64,000 nucleotides of DNA from Russula earlei (taxonomy: Eukaryota; Basidiomycota; Agaricomycetes; Russulales; Russulaceae), in contig JAGFNK010000175.1 of the NCBI GenBank assembly GCA_025769875.1, positions 33,338-97,337 on the forward strand. The letters run 5' to 3'. The notes under the pieces are model-generated. The model made no database searches and was not told where the DNA came from. It saw only the letters and a list, made by a program, of their open reading frames with translations. Both the position numbers and the translations under genes were made by a program. The first letter of the stretch is position 1; every line of letters starts with the position of its first letter. Below, one piece after another: positions 54,525 to 64,000 of this stretch.

Positions 54525-55994
54525 TTTGTGGGCATGAGTGTGAGGCAGGGGCCAAATCTGTTTGGTAAGGGACAATTTGCTTTTCTGAGCTCTTGGATGA
54601 AGGAAGTGCAACAATGATTATTGTGATGTTGGGGAGTAAGAGGATGAGTCATGGAAAATAGCCTATGCAATGGTCAGCTTGCAGTTTGCAGAGCATGAAG
54701 ACAAACCTGCTGTATGCAACCATCCATGCATGTGTGTTCATGTAAGGTGACCAGTCCTGCTGGTCTCGGAGTCATGTGAGTGCACTTATGCTGTCTCTGC
54801 TTTTCCACACATTCCTTTCATTCACCAACTCTCACCTCATACCACATGAAGGCTGGAGCATCAACATCTATATCCCAGATATCACCATCATTCTCCTCTC
54901 ACCTATTGGCACTCATGCTATGCCCTGCCTTCCATCCTCCATTTTGCTTGTGTTGGCTCTCTGTCATCACCTTTGCCATCACTCTCCAGCTGCCTTTCAT
55001 CCCCACTATGCCCACATCATCCCTCTCATCTTTTCTTTCATCACCTCCACCTTCACTGCCTTGCCTTTCCCCTCCATTCTCTTCACTTCTTTCATCAACA
55101 TCTCACCACCATCTCAACCAGTCTTGAATCCCTTTCATCATACATACACACCTCAGCCTGCCTGACACCATTGCATCCTACCACACTGCCTCAACCATCT
55201 TACCTGGCCTTGAACACCTTTCATCAGGCTTGCTTGTCAATGCACCAGATGTGGTCATCCCTCCTTCCGTGGCATCACTGCCCCATCCACACCTCACATA
55301 GGAGTTTTTATCTTGGTTTAGAGCATCAGGTACAGTACTCATGACTCTATTTTCCTTTCATACCATTACTATACCACCTCTCATCCCTTCATACTACAAC
55401 TGGCCTTGTTACAACCCAATTCCATATGTGTTTCCCTTCATTGTCTCTCACTTCCCTCTTATGCTCTCATCTCATGCTCCCCTCCTCACCTCCCTCAAAG
55501 TATCCCCTTGGTTTGAAATAGCATAGATTGTCATCTGTGACTAGATGCAAATCCATCCTCTCTGTCCCCCTCTGAATCAGTTGGAGTCTGACTCAGCTGA
55601 AAGCAAAGTCAAATGACCATCATCGCTGCCATGCCAAGTCTCTCATTGTCGTCTCCTGCTTTCCCCTTTTTGATCCTCTTCACTCAGCTCTGCCTACCTG
55701 CTTGCCTCCTCTCTCTGTATGTCACCCTCACCCATGCCTGCCTTCCAACTTCCTCTCTGCTTTGTGTGCCTGTGTCCTTTGTGTTCAACACACTTCTGTT
55801 CCCCCTCATCTCCCTCTTTACTCTTCTCACTTGCATCCCTTCCTCCCACTCTCTGATTGCTCTCAGCTCAAAGACAATCACTGTCCAGTCACACAAACTC
55901 AGCATGCCCTGACCCAGCTTGCTACAGTTAGCTATAGGGATAATGTAATCTTATCATGCTTGGGGTCAGCATCCCAAAATGTAAAAATTCAAGC
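54525..55994. other. pyrimidine-rich low-complexity region, no gene recognised
   Basis: From about 54770 to 55920 the plus strand is dominated by C and T, giving long hydrophobic or Pro/Ser/His frames by composition alone (for example 54776-55165). No domain, repeat unit or transposon end seen. Confidence 0.4.
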
Positions 55995-57420
55995 AGTGAA
56001 ACCCATGATTTGGCTGCATCTGGATACAGTACATGAGGTTCTACTGTCCAAGTTTCAAGGCAATTCATGGAGAAATGGTTGAGATATTGCAGTTCAAAAC
56101 TTCACACACAGATCTGCACCCAAAAATCAAAACTTCAAGAACTAATAATTGTTGAACTGGAATCCAAATGGATCAAAGAAGGTAAAGACCTTCATACAAG
56201 GTTCAATATCTGATAAGAGATGTTATGTGTTAGACAGAACTTTAGCATATGCACTTATGGCAATAGGGTTACACATACTATGCTATCTATCACAAGATGC
56301 AGCCTTATGATGCATCTAGAACATTTCCACATCACGCGTCACTGTATGTGCAATATAGTGGACACCTGTAGTCACCTCTTTTGGACTTAGGAACAGCCCT
56401 GGGTCATAGAGGTATAAATACCATACATGTAGATGAGTATACACATTGCTCTACACCCCAATATCACTTGAGCACTTAGCACAACCTCTAAGGTGGGTTG
56501 CTTGGCCTGTTAGCTGTGCTCTATGCTGCGCAACAATAATTAGACACCAACTCTTGGCATACACCTAGACACAGTACATGAGATCCCACTGTCCAAGTTT
56601 CAAGGCAATCTATGGAGAAATGGTTGAGATATGGCAGTTCAAAATTTTGCACTCAGATCACACCCAAAAATCAAAACTTCAAGAACTAAGAATTGGACCC
56701 CAACTCTTGGGCTGCACCTAGATACAGTACATGAGATACCACTGTTGAAGTTTCAAGTCAATTGATTGAGAGAAACAGTTGAGATATGGCAGTTCAAAGT
56801 TTTGCACCCATGTCAGCACCTGAAAATTGACATTTCAGGAACTGAATATTAGGCTCCCATATTTTAGCTGCATCTAGATACAGTATGTAAGGCCCCTTTT
56901 ACCAACCAAGAATTCTTGAATCTTGAACTTGAACTTGGATTTTGGGATTTTTCGGGAGTGACAGGAGTGACAGGAGTGATGTAAGTGATATGATGTATAT
57001 AATAAATTAATATGCATTTTTTTTTGTTGTCATTTGCATATTCACATATTTGGGGTTACACATGATGTGTCAGCATCAAACTCGGAGTCAAGCAGTCCAA
57101 CTTGAGCTCAACATCTGGGTGCTTGCAGCCCCATTTTCACCAGAGCTGCACATACAAAATTTGCACAAAGATGTGCACCCACACATTGGTGACACATATT
57201 CTGCCTTAATGACATGCTTGCAATACCCCACTTGGAAGGAGTGGAAGGAAGGGTGAGAAAAAATATTTTACTTACATCACACCTGTCATTCCTGTCACTC
57301 CCAGAAAATCCCAAAATCCAAGTTCAAGTTCAAGATTCAAGAATTCTCGGTTGGTAAAAGGGGCCTAAGGTTCTACTGTCAAAGTTTCAAGGCAATCTGT
57401 TGAGAAACTGTTGAGATATA
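55995..57420. repeat. degenerate tandem repeat of about 150 bp, at least four units
   Basis: Units near 55995-56150, 56560-56695, 56700-56850 and 56851-57420 (the last one split by a MITE). Each has GCTGCAYCTAGATACAGTA, then CCAAGTTTCAAGGCAAT and GAGATATGGCAGTTCAAA. A further piece is at 63450-63483. Origin unknown. Confidence 0.7.
56891..57365. mobile_element. MITE with PIF/Harbinger (Tourist)-like features
   Basis: 475 bp with terminal inverted repeats of over 100 bp: GGCCCCTTTTACCAACC...GGTTGGTAAAAGGGGCC. Flanked by TAA at 56888-56890 and 57366-57368. A 3-bp TAA duplication and GGCC-type ends are typical of Tourist MITEs. Inserted in the tandem repeat. A second copy starts at 63484. Confidence 0.75.
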
Positions 57421-58116
57421 CTGTATGCCACTGGGAACTCGGCAGTTCACTACCATCTCGGCGGTCACAAATGTCACGAAAGTAACATACATGTAACACC
57501 CATGCCGAATTAAAGTCCGCCCGGGATGAAATGTTATGTACAATGGCAATTTGATTAGGTGGGGACTAGGGAAAACAGGAGAAGCATCTAATTAAGTGGA
57601 ATCTGGTCCCAATATTGAATCTATGATGGTGTAGTAGTACTGTATGGTGCAGTACTGTAAGAGTGTTGCGAAGGCAGCTGTGCAAATGGTTGTGCCAGTG
57701 AGGGTCCTATTGATGAGGCGAGGGACGATGAGGAGGGATAGTGATTATTACTACTATGTCGTCAGCCGCTGCTCATATGTATGGTCTTGTGCTGGCCGCA
57801 CATGGCATTGAGAGAGTACCCAGATCCTCGGAGGCCTCTGAGTCAGCGTACTGTGGTGATGTGATCACCCAGCTGGAATCAAACTCTGCCCTTTGCCATG
57901 ACAGCGGTGTGATGCAGGCGTGATGCAGGCATGACCCTCAGGCCAAAACATTACTCAAGAACCACTCAATGGACTGCAATTTTTCTTTGCTAGAATGACA
58001 TTAATGGTACTCAATAGTATAACTACAAAGTTTTGAATAGAGTTGTTTGAGCAGATACAGGGAAAAATGAAATCGCCGAGATGGTAGTGAACTGCCAAGT
58101 TCCCAGTGGCGTACAG
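57421..58116. mobile_element. TIR element flanked by TA
   Basis: About 696 bp with inverted ends of about 40 bp (CTGTATGCCACTGGGAACTC... and its near complement ending GGCGTACAG), flanked by TA on both sides. The TA target suggests a Tc1/mariner-type non-autonomous element. Contains only a 60-codon frame without a domain. Confidence 0.65.
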
Positions 58117-58189
58117 TAGCAGTTATGATTTCATACTCAAAATGACATCCAAAAATGGCAAGTGCAAGGTCACGTGAAAATGACAGTAA

Positions 58190-58380
58190 GGCAATTGCAT
58201 GTACATGGCCAGTAGGGCCTTTATATACTCAACCCCCTAGTTTGTTTAGAAACCTCAGTGTTTGTGCCCCATGTGTGAGACACTGAGTTCTCTGATTAGA
58301 CTTTGGCTGTGTGCATGTTGTGCACCCTCGGGCCCTCGGGGGAAACTGCTGCAATACAAGACCTTAAGTTCTTCTACAGA
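58190..58380 (+). repeat. LTR H fragment (unoccupied G1 site)
   Basis: Matches 25300-25330 plus 26211-26475 with the G1 LTR missing: GGGCCTTTATATACTCAACC, GACACTGAGTTCTCTGATTAG, AAGACCTTAAGTTCTTCTACA. Confidence 0.75.
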
Positions 58381-59432
58381 AAGAACCAATGGGAGGTTGT
58401 TGACCAAGACAAACCTCTGAGCCCAGAAACTAGACATTATGGAGCCGCAAATGCGACACATTTGAATCATCATGACGATCTGCGTCAACTGATGGCACTG
58501 TAGATGGTCATGATAGAATTGTAGGATTTAATGAGCAAATCTGTTGAGTCCATTGCTGAGCGGGACAAGGCTTCTAATAAATCATGGTAGAAGAGAACGC
58601 ACGAGGCACCGAGATATCATCGACTCAGATGAGAAGAGGTGAAAAGCGTAGTGATAGATGACATGATGACAAGTTAGACGACTCCTCATGTAGGCCTCAT
58701 GTACCACTTATGGCTGGTCTCTCACAAGTCGTTCGTCGACTACCGTACCGTAAGTGGACCAAGCAGGGGGCAAACATAACTCAAATTAAACGATAAACGA
58801 CGGTGACAGCACGCGAACTTGCTGGATTCATGCGTTACCGGCTACACGTAGACCCAAGAGTAGTATCTCACGCACATTCTCTCGTCTATAACTATAACTA
58901 TAATATGCACATACGGTATCCCTTTCCCTCACCATCAATATGCCTGCGAAACATGGGGCTTGTCGAAGATATGCCCAATCCAGCCACTTATCTACTATTG
59001 ACATCCCGCTCAAAGTGCCAGTGTAGAGCAGGGGAAAACTAAGGATCTCCTCCGGCCGCGACGGCAGAAGGGATAATGTAGTTCTACCAAGAAGGACTCA
59101 ACAACGGCACGAGTGTGCATCAATGAAAGTGCGGAGATGAAAGAGGACATAAGGGGACATCGGCCTCGCGGATGGAGCTAGAGATGATGTAAGGAGATGC
59201 ATGACGTCGCAACGCCAAATGGAAGGGATGTGACCTAAGGATCTTGGATGTTGAGAGTGGCCGGTCCTGCGGATAATATCGACGCGCGGGTCTACGCTGG
59301 ATATCCTGACCGGTTTTTCTGACTTGTGACGTGCGATGACTGTGCGTACCACTTTACGTAGACGACAGTTAAACAAGATGATAACGCAATAACCAATTTT
59401 GTAGCCTTGTGAGTGTGAAATCGACGGAGCTG
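58381..59432. other. no gene recognised
   Basis: A frame continuing from the LTR H fragment (58303-58503) reads KNQWEVVDQDKPLSPETRH but has no known domain. The rest has mixed composition with only short frames, and lies downstream of SLD5. Confidence 0.35.
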
Positions 59433-60537
59433 TTAGATAAGCTCGACATTGCCCATCTCGAGGAGCTGCTCGACCACCGCGTATGGCGTTAGCACAATTT
59501 GGCCTTTCTTCATTTGCATTGTTGTCCCACTAGTTCTCGTAAGCAGACCATCGATGATTCTGAGACATTGTGAATACGTACTCAGGAAGTCGCACTGGTG
59601 GACATTCGCCTCGAGCATGTACAAAGACTGCGCGTGACTTGTCTGGCTCTGATACTGTGCTCAAACACGAATCAGGTACGACGCTGAGCGCCGTGAGAGG
59701 CGGCGTCGTTGCAGGGGAAGAGATGGAATGTGAGACGTACTCATCGGCGGCGTGAACGGCGTGTTATCGTCCAGCCCCTGCTGGTGAGGTGGTAATGCTT
59801 GCAGAACTGACACGCGAAAATGGTTCTCTGTCAACTGAGAGAACCTGTTTTACCGCAAAACAACGCCCACATTCATGTGAGCCCAAGGACACGACCGCCC
59901 GGGAGGATGAAGTACACGAGAACGCGCACCGTTTTGCATGATCTAGTTCCGTCTGGGACAACTTCTCCTGCACCTTGGGCGTGGCCGCAATGTACCGTGA
60001 AAACTTTTCTACCTGTTCTTCCCCGTCATCATCCAGAGGGAGAGCTGAGATGGGTTGCGACGACACGCGCCTTGTACAACCGCGTACGGATGTAAGAGCG
60101 CACGACAAACTTGACGCGCTCGACCTCAGTCTGTACGAGCATGATCCGTGCATGCTCCGCCTCGGACGAGTCGGGGTCCCCACGCAGGGCCTGCACTGAA
60201 TCCGTCTGCGGCCCGCGGAAAGAGCACGCGCGAACAGAAAAGAAGCCCGTTTACGTCCTGTCCCCACCGCTACCCTTTTCAGGGAGAGGCAAATCAAAAT
60301 GAGGCGTACCTGTCTGCGAATGTGGTCAAGGAGGGCGCCAAGCACCTCTGCCTGCACGGGGAGTATGTCCGGTGCATGCCTTTCGTTGAGCCAATGGCGC
60401 ATGAGCTGCTGGAAGAGTGACTCGGGCAGCGCACCAAAGTCTAACTCGATGGGGCCCAAGGCGACGGCAAATGGTGAAGGCGCGCCGGCCATAGGAAAGT
60501 CTTCGTCGTCATCGAGAAGTGTGCGACGGGGAGGCAT
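59433..60537 (-). CDS. SLD5: GINS complex subunit SLD5
   Basis: DNA replication: one of four GINS subunits, part of the CMG helicase with Cdc45 and Mcm2-7. Six exons: 60537-60310, 60205-60071, 60012-59930, 59844-59741, 59654-59582 and 59529-59433 (720 nt, 239 aa, usual length). Motifs in order: LMRHWLNERHAPDILP, GDPDSSEAEHARIMLVQTE, ERVKFVVRSYIRTRLYK, VEKFSRYIAATPKVQEKLS, ELDHAKR, FRVSVLQALPPHQQ, and the C-terminal B domain with VFVHARGECPPVRLP and QIVLTPYAVVEQLLEMGNVELI. Intron 2 has a GC donor (AAG|GCGCGT) and cannot be rescued with GT in frame. Confidence 0.93.
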
Positions 60538-60636
60538 GAGAGGAAGAGCTAGGTTAGGGGCACGACATGTTCACTTGTGTATTCCACTATCACTCTCTCT
60601 TCTCTTGCACTCACAATCTATTCCTCGCACCCGTCT
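60538..60636. promoter_or_regulatory. 99-bp divergent promoter between SLD5 and the membrane protein gene
   Basis: Only 99 bp separate the two start codons. CT-rich on the plus strand; no TATA box seen. Confidence 0.5.
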
Positions 60637-62259
60637 ATGCCTCCCACAATTTCTTGTCAGAAGTCTCGTCCCACAGGTCGCGGTGTTCCATCCCTTTCTC
60701 TCTCCGTTACGAGGCAATCACACCATTCTACATCTCGTCACATATCTCTAGCCCACAAACGTCGCTTTCGCTACCGCCAATTTCTAGACTCTTTACCCAC
60801 CGCCGTTTCTGCATTTGTGGTCAGCGACCCACCGCTGTTATCTACACCCACTGTTGACCCACATCCCTCCGTATTTCCATCGAGTGATACGCTCGTGACC
60901 TCTACATCTGGGTCTTATGATCCCACTCGGACCGACTTAACGTCATTACAATTACAAGCCGCGCGCGGTCATGTCATGGTCGTCACTGCGGCACTCATCG
61001 CAGTTTGCGTCCTTGTCGGATTGACGGCATGCACGGTGATAGCCCGCGTTGCTTACCGAAAACGTTCCTCGCTACTCCAATGCCTTCAGCGACACCGCCA
61101 AGTGGAAGATGACCTGGGTTTTGTGTTCATCGAGTATGACGACTCAACGTGGGGGATTCCATCTAAGGAGGTTTGGAGGGAGATACCGTGGTTCGAGAAT
61201 GACACTCGAGAAACTGAAACCGGAGAGGTCCACGCACACGCAAGGCTCATTACCCCTTGTCCCGTGACACCAATGGTAAGAATGAGCTCTATACCGACAA
61301 TCCCTCCCCGTGCGGCCAAAGCATTTCCCGGTACCCGCCGTTCCATGCCCTGTCGCGCTCTTACGGCGACAGAAAAGAGCTTATGCAGGAGGTCGGATGC
61401 TATCGCTGAGACCGATGGACAGCATCCTGGTCACATGGTCTCCACTGTGCGCTTCGATCCTTACCAGGAGACGCACCGCCTCGACACAAACGGAAACACA
61501 GAGATGTTGAATGCGCTTGGTCTGGCCACGGAGCGTGACGACAACATCGAAGTAAGTATGTTCGCATCACCTCAACTTGCAGCTGCGCTCGCACTGCGCG
61601 CAGGCGAAGTGGATGACGCGACCGAGGAAACCGAGTTTACAGTCGTGGACTTGCATGCGTCGGACTCAGTAGGATGCGGACTCTCAACAAAAAGCGGTGG
61701 CTCTAAGGAGGACTACGAATCCCAAGGGCCGAAGTCGCACAGCATGGACTTTGAGCGTGGTATCGCTGTGTCACTTGGGACTTTGCCAGATACGGATTAT
61801 GACAACGATCAAAAATCACCTCTAGATCTTTACAATCTCCCTCGGGTGGTGATTTCTGCCAGTCCCTCAGTCGCTTCCGAAGTCTTCTCATCATCGCCTT
61901 CAAACTGTGCCTCGGGAAAAAGCGAAGTGACCATAGACCTCGGTGATTTTCCTCGACCACCGTTTATCTGCGACGCATTGACCAATACATCTACGTCTCT
62001 GATATCTGAGATCGAAGTTTCATTGGGACCAATTATCAGCGGGGGGGGGGGTTGGGGATGGTGGACGCAGGGCGTCTTCAGCGCCACCTCTGATATGCCA
62101 AGGCTAAGAGTTGCAGGCAACACTTATTTGTCGATGCACAACTTATTTATCATGTGCGTCATGAAGTCATCAAGCCAACGACGTTACTGTTGCTTTCGGA
62201 GTAGCATTAGTCTGAATTCGCCGTTGGTACGCTCACCTATGTACAGCTGCAGCATATGA
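60637..62259 (+). CDS. orphan single-pass membrane protein, 540 aa
   Basis: Intronless. ATG at 60637 is the first in a frame open from about 60577. Ser/Thr-rich N-terminal part (~130 aa) with no clear signal peptide, one membrane segment (VVTAALIAVCVLVGLTACTVI), then a basic stop-transfer (RKR) and a long cytosolic part rich in acidic and Ser residues (DDLGFVFIEYDDSTWGIP, DLYNLPRVVISASPS). The layout (Ser/Thr-rich ectodomain, one TM, long tail) resembles fungal wall-stress sensors, but no WSC or other domain is seen. A run of ten G at 62041-62050 makes the C-terminus uncertain. Confidence 0.65.
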   Translation: MPPTISCQKSRPTGRGVPSLSLSVTRQSHHSTSRHISLAHKRRFRYRQFLDSLPTAVSAFVVSDPPLLSTPTVDPHPSVFPSSDTLVTSTSGSYDPTRTDLTSLQLQAARGHVMVVTAALIAVCVLVGLTACTVIARVAYRKRSSLLQCLQRHRQVEDDLGFVFIEYDDSTWGIPSKEVWREIPWFENDTRETETGEVHAHARLITPCPVTPMVRMSSIPTIPPRAAKAFPGTRRSMPCRALTATEKSLCRRSDAIAETDGQHPGHMVSTVRFDPYQETHRLDTNGNTEMLNALGLATERDDNIEVSMFASPQLAAALALRAGEVDDATEETEFTVVDLHASDSVGCGLSTKSGGSKEDYESQGPKSHSMDFERGIAVSLGTLPDTDYDNDQKSPLDLYNLPRVVISASPSVASEVFSSSPSNCASGKSEVTIDLGDFPRPPFICDALTNTSTSLISEIEVSLGPIISGGGGWGWWTQGVFSATSDMPRLRVAGNTYLSMHNLFIMCVMKSSSQRRYCCFRSSISLNSPLVRSPMYSCSI

Positions 62260-62573
62260 CAATCTATGACCGCAACGATTCGTGGGCCACATACGTCCAG
62301 CGGGTTAAAATAGCAGCGTAGAAAGCCCACATGAGGACGACCTGTGCACCACCACTCTCGACGATGTTGCGTGACAAGTAATATGTAGTAATGAACGGAT
62401 ATCTGCAGAAATTCTGTTACATACACAGTTGCATACTTTTAGTGGTGGGTTGAATTATCATAAAAGGCAATTGTGTTGGCAAGAGAATGGTGCATCAATC
62501 ATGCATTTAAATGACACCAAATCATTTTCTCAATTACATATTCAATGACTTATTTAGCTATTAGACAAATAAA
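62260..62573. other. intergenic, no gene recognised
   Basis: AT content rises from about 62450. Nothing recognised. Confidence 0.4.
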
Positions 62574-63212
62574 TTAAAATGATACAAAAAATGATTTTGT
62601 ATTGTAAGGAACAGCAGCAGTTGAGGCTGTTAGAATAGGCAGTGGTGCAAGTCTGAAGGGACCTGGTGCAAGGGAGGCAGTGGCATCAGAGGGAGGGGGG
62701 TTCTGAGGGAGGAATGATGGTTCCCCAAGGGCATGTGTGCACACATCCATGGTGGCAGATGTTGCATCAGGCTTGGTGTGCTTACCTGACCATTTGCCCC
62801 TGGCATACAGATCATCATGAACATGGCAGCGCTTTCCCTTAGCGACACTGATGCTTTGTGCTGTCAGTCCCCATGTGTTGGGGAGAGTGGTCCATTGTTT
62901 TGGGCCCTGTTTGAATTTGACACCCATATGCTGAGCTTTCTCCATCCACATTTTCTGATTGGGCATGATCACTTCCTTATCAGGTAAGACCTTGGAACCT
63001 TGCATTACATTGATTGTGGCTGCCACACTGTATTTGGTGGCCTGTGTGGCCTCAATGATCCCTGCTGTTTGATTAGCATTTTCAAGGCTACATGTGAGAT
63101 CACATGATAATGATATGATCTCCTGTGAGAGAGATACTAGGTAAGGGGCACTCAGGCCAGAATGGGTGGATGGTGCAGATGGCATGCCAATCAATTGGGA
63201 ATGTGATAGCAT
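62574..63212 (-). CDS. orphan ORF, 212 aa
   Basis: ATG at 63212, uninterrupted. No known domain. Features: QATKYSVAATINVMQGSKVLP, basic WMEKAQHMGVKFKQGPKQW, KGKRCHVHDDLYARGKWSG, and a Pro-rich C-terminus. Set in AT-rich sequence next to a MITE and an LTR, so probably transposon-derived. The KQW/HVHDDLYARGKW stretch looks like a real protein rather than a chance frame. Confidence 0.4.
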   Translation of the reverse strand: MLSHSQLIGMPSAPSTHSGLSAPYLVSLSQEIISLSCDLTCSLENANQTAGIIEATQATKYSVAATINVMQGSKVLPDKEVIMPNQKMWMEKAQHMGVKFKQGPKQWTTLPNTWGLTAQSISVAKGKRCHVHDDLYARGKWSGKHTKPDATSATMDVCTHALGEPSFLPQNPPPSDATASLAPGPFRLAPLPILTASTAAVPYNTKSFFVSF

Positions 63213-63483
63213 TTCTTTTTTTTGGTAGGGGAAAAAGGTAAGGAGTTATCTTATTATTAACTCACTTATATAATGAAATTACATCCATTAATGCATGATT
63301 GAAGTCCTGATTCTCTTGCTGACACAATCACCTTTTATGGTAATTCAACCACCACAAAATGTCAAAGACTTTGTATGGTCTGACTGAGGGCTCAAAGTGA
63401 GACATGAACTGACAAATGAGTCAAATTCCCACCTTTCCAACAGGCACCATACTTTAGCTGCACCTAGATACAGTATATAATAA

Positions 63484-63598
63484 GACCCCTTTCACCAACC
63501 AAGAATTCTTGAACCTTGAACATGAACTTGGATTTTGGGATTTTCCAGGAGTGACAGGAATGACAGGTGTGATGTAAGTGATATAATAAACTAATATG
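63484..63598 (+). mobile_element. second MITE copy, cut by LTR E2
   Basis: GACCCCTTTCACCAACC, then the same ~110-bp arm as 56891 onward (TTCTTGAACCTTGAAC, AGTGACAGGAATGACAGGTG), preceded by TAA. LTR E2 begins at 63599 inside it. Confidence 0.7.
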
Positions 63599-64000
63599 TG
63601 TTGAAAATAGACGCAGTATGTGTGATTAGATAGCAGCAGATGATAAGATCGCAGGCAGATCTATCAGACAATAGTTCAGTTTGGTTGACACAAAGCTAAT
63701 ATAAATAATGTACCTATCAGACAATAGCTACAACGCGTCGTTAGTACTGTGAGATAAGATGTCATAGTGTAAATACTCACTTCAGTTTGGTTGACACAAA
63801 ACTGAAGTGATCTACGTACTTTGTGGCGTTCTTAAGTACCTGAGACCGCCACTAGATGCAGTACAGTTAACTACCATCACGGATCACTAAGTAAGTCCGA
63901 GGATCAGTTGTAAGTAGCTACCGATTGTCCTAAATCACTCTATCAATGTAACTAATGTGTGCTGCAGCGTATGAGCTGAGCCGGTGATGCCCGGTCTGGG
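63599..64000 (+). repeat. LTR family E, copy E2, runs off the window
   Basis: TGTTGAAAATAG start. Same layout as E1: CAGTTTGGTTGACACAAA occurs twice, then CTGAAGTGATCTA and GTATGAGCTGAGCC. Whether it is a solo LTR or the 5' LTR of a larger element cannot be seen. Confidence 0.75.

Noticed and set aside
54776..55912. Overlapping hydrophobic or Pro/Ser-rich frames
   Set aside because: The plus strand is C/T-rich, so long frames in several registers are expected. No start context, intron or domain.

Overview
The window looks like part of a filamentous basidiomycete (Agaricomycete-type) genome. Host genes are split by many short introns of about 50-65 bp with GTRNGY donors, a TTAGGG-type motif occurs at 18153, and the gene set is typical of fungi: [2Fe-2S] ferrochelatase, SNG1-type membrane protein, EVI5/GYP5-type TBC protein, DAP1, a Goodbye-NACHT-ankyrin NLR and GINS subunit SLD5. 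The species cannot be named from sequence alone. Exon models were built by hand, and each joined model was checked to be divisible by three.

Layout. 1-4.0 kb: LTR fragments of family A, a putative LTR and a 0.4-kb foldback element. 4.3-22.9 kb: a gene island holding a small secreted protein (+), ferrochelatase (-), SNG1-like (-), RING-H2 membrane protein (-), small single-pass membrane protein (+), TBC Rab-GAP (-), DAP1/MAPR (-) and an NLR (+) broken by a one-base frameshift. 22.9-25.0 kb: no confident gene. 25.0-58.4 kb: a dense nest of LTR retrotransposons. 59.4-62.3 kb: a second small gene island, with SLD5 (-) and an orphan membrane protein (+) sharing a 99-bp divergent promoter. 62.5-64 kb: an orphan ORF, a MITE end and an LTR running off the window.

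Retrotransposon nest. A decayed Ty1/copia element (family H, about 25.06-36.34 kb, +) received, in order, solo LTR G1, a complete but internally deleted copia element F (with target duplication), and solo LTRs D2, E1 and C1, and it is cut off by B5. Next comes a Ty3/gypsy-type element (37.7-47.7 kb, +) with 5' LTR D1. It carries three unusual reading frames between the primer-binding site and gag, and is interrupted by solo LTRs B1, B2 and G2. A3 cuts off its integrase. A gag-only element with 3' LTR I follows. A minus-strand relative of the D element (LTR B3) then carries the same extra ORF1 and ORF2; its LTR is itself split by solo LTR A4. Most solo LTRs have perfect 5-bp target duplications, so the nesting order can be read directly.

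Most striking: two elements with different LTR families (B and D) share novel ORF1 and ORF2 5' of gag, a conserved hairpin between them, and a membrane-segment mini-ORF inside the LTR itself. The two LTRs of element F differ only at ancestral CpG sites apart from one 3-bp indel, and nearly all premature stops in the decayed elements are TGA, many at expected arginines. Both point to methyl-CpG decay.
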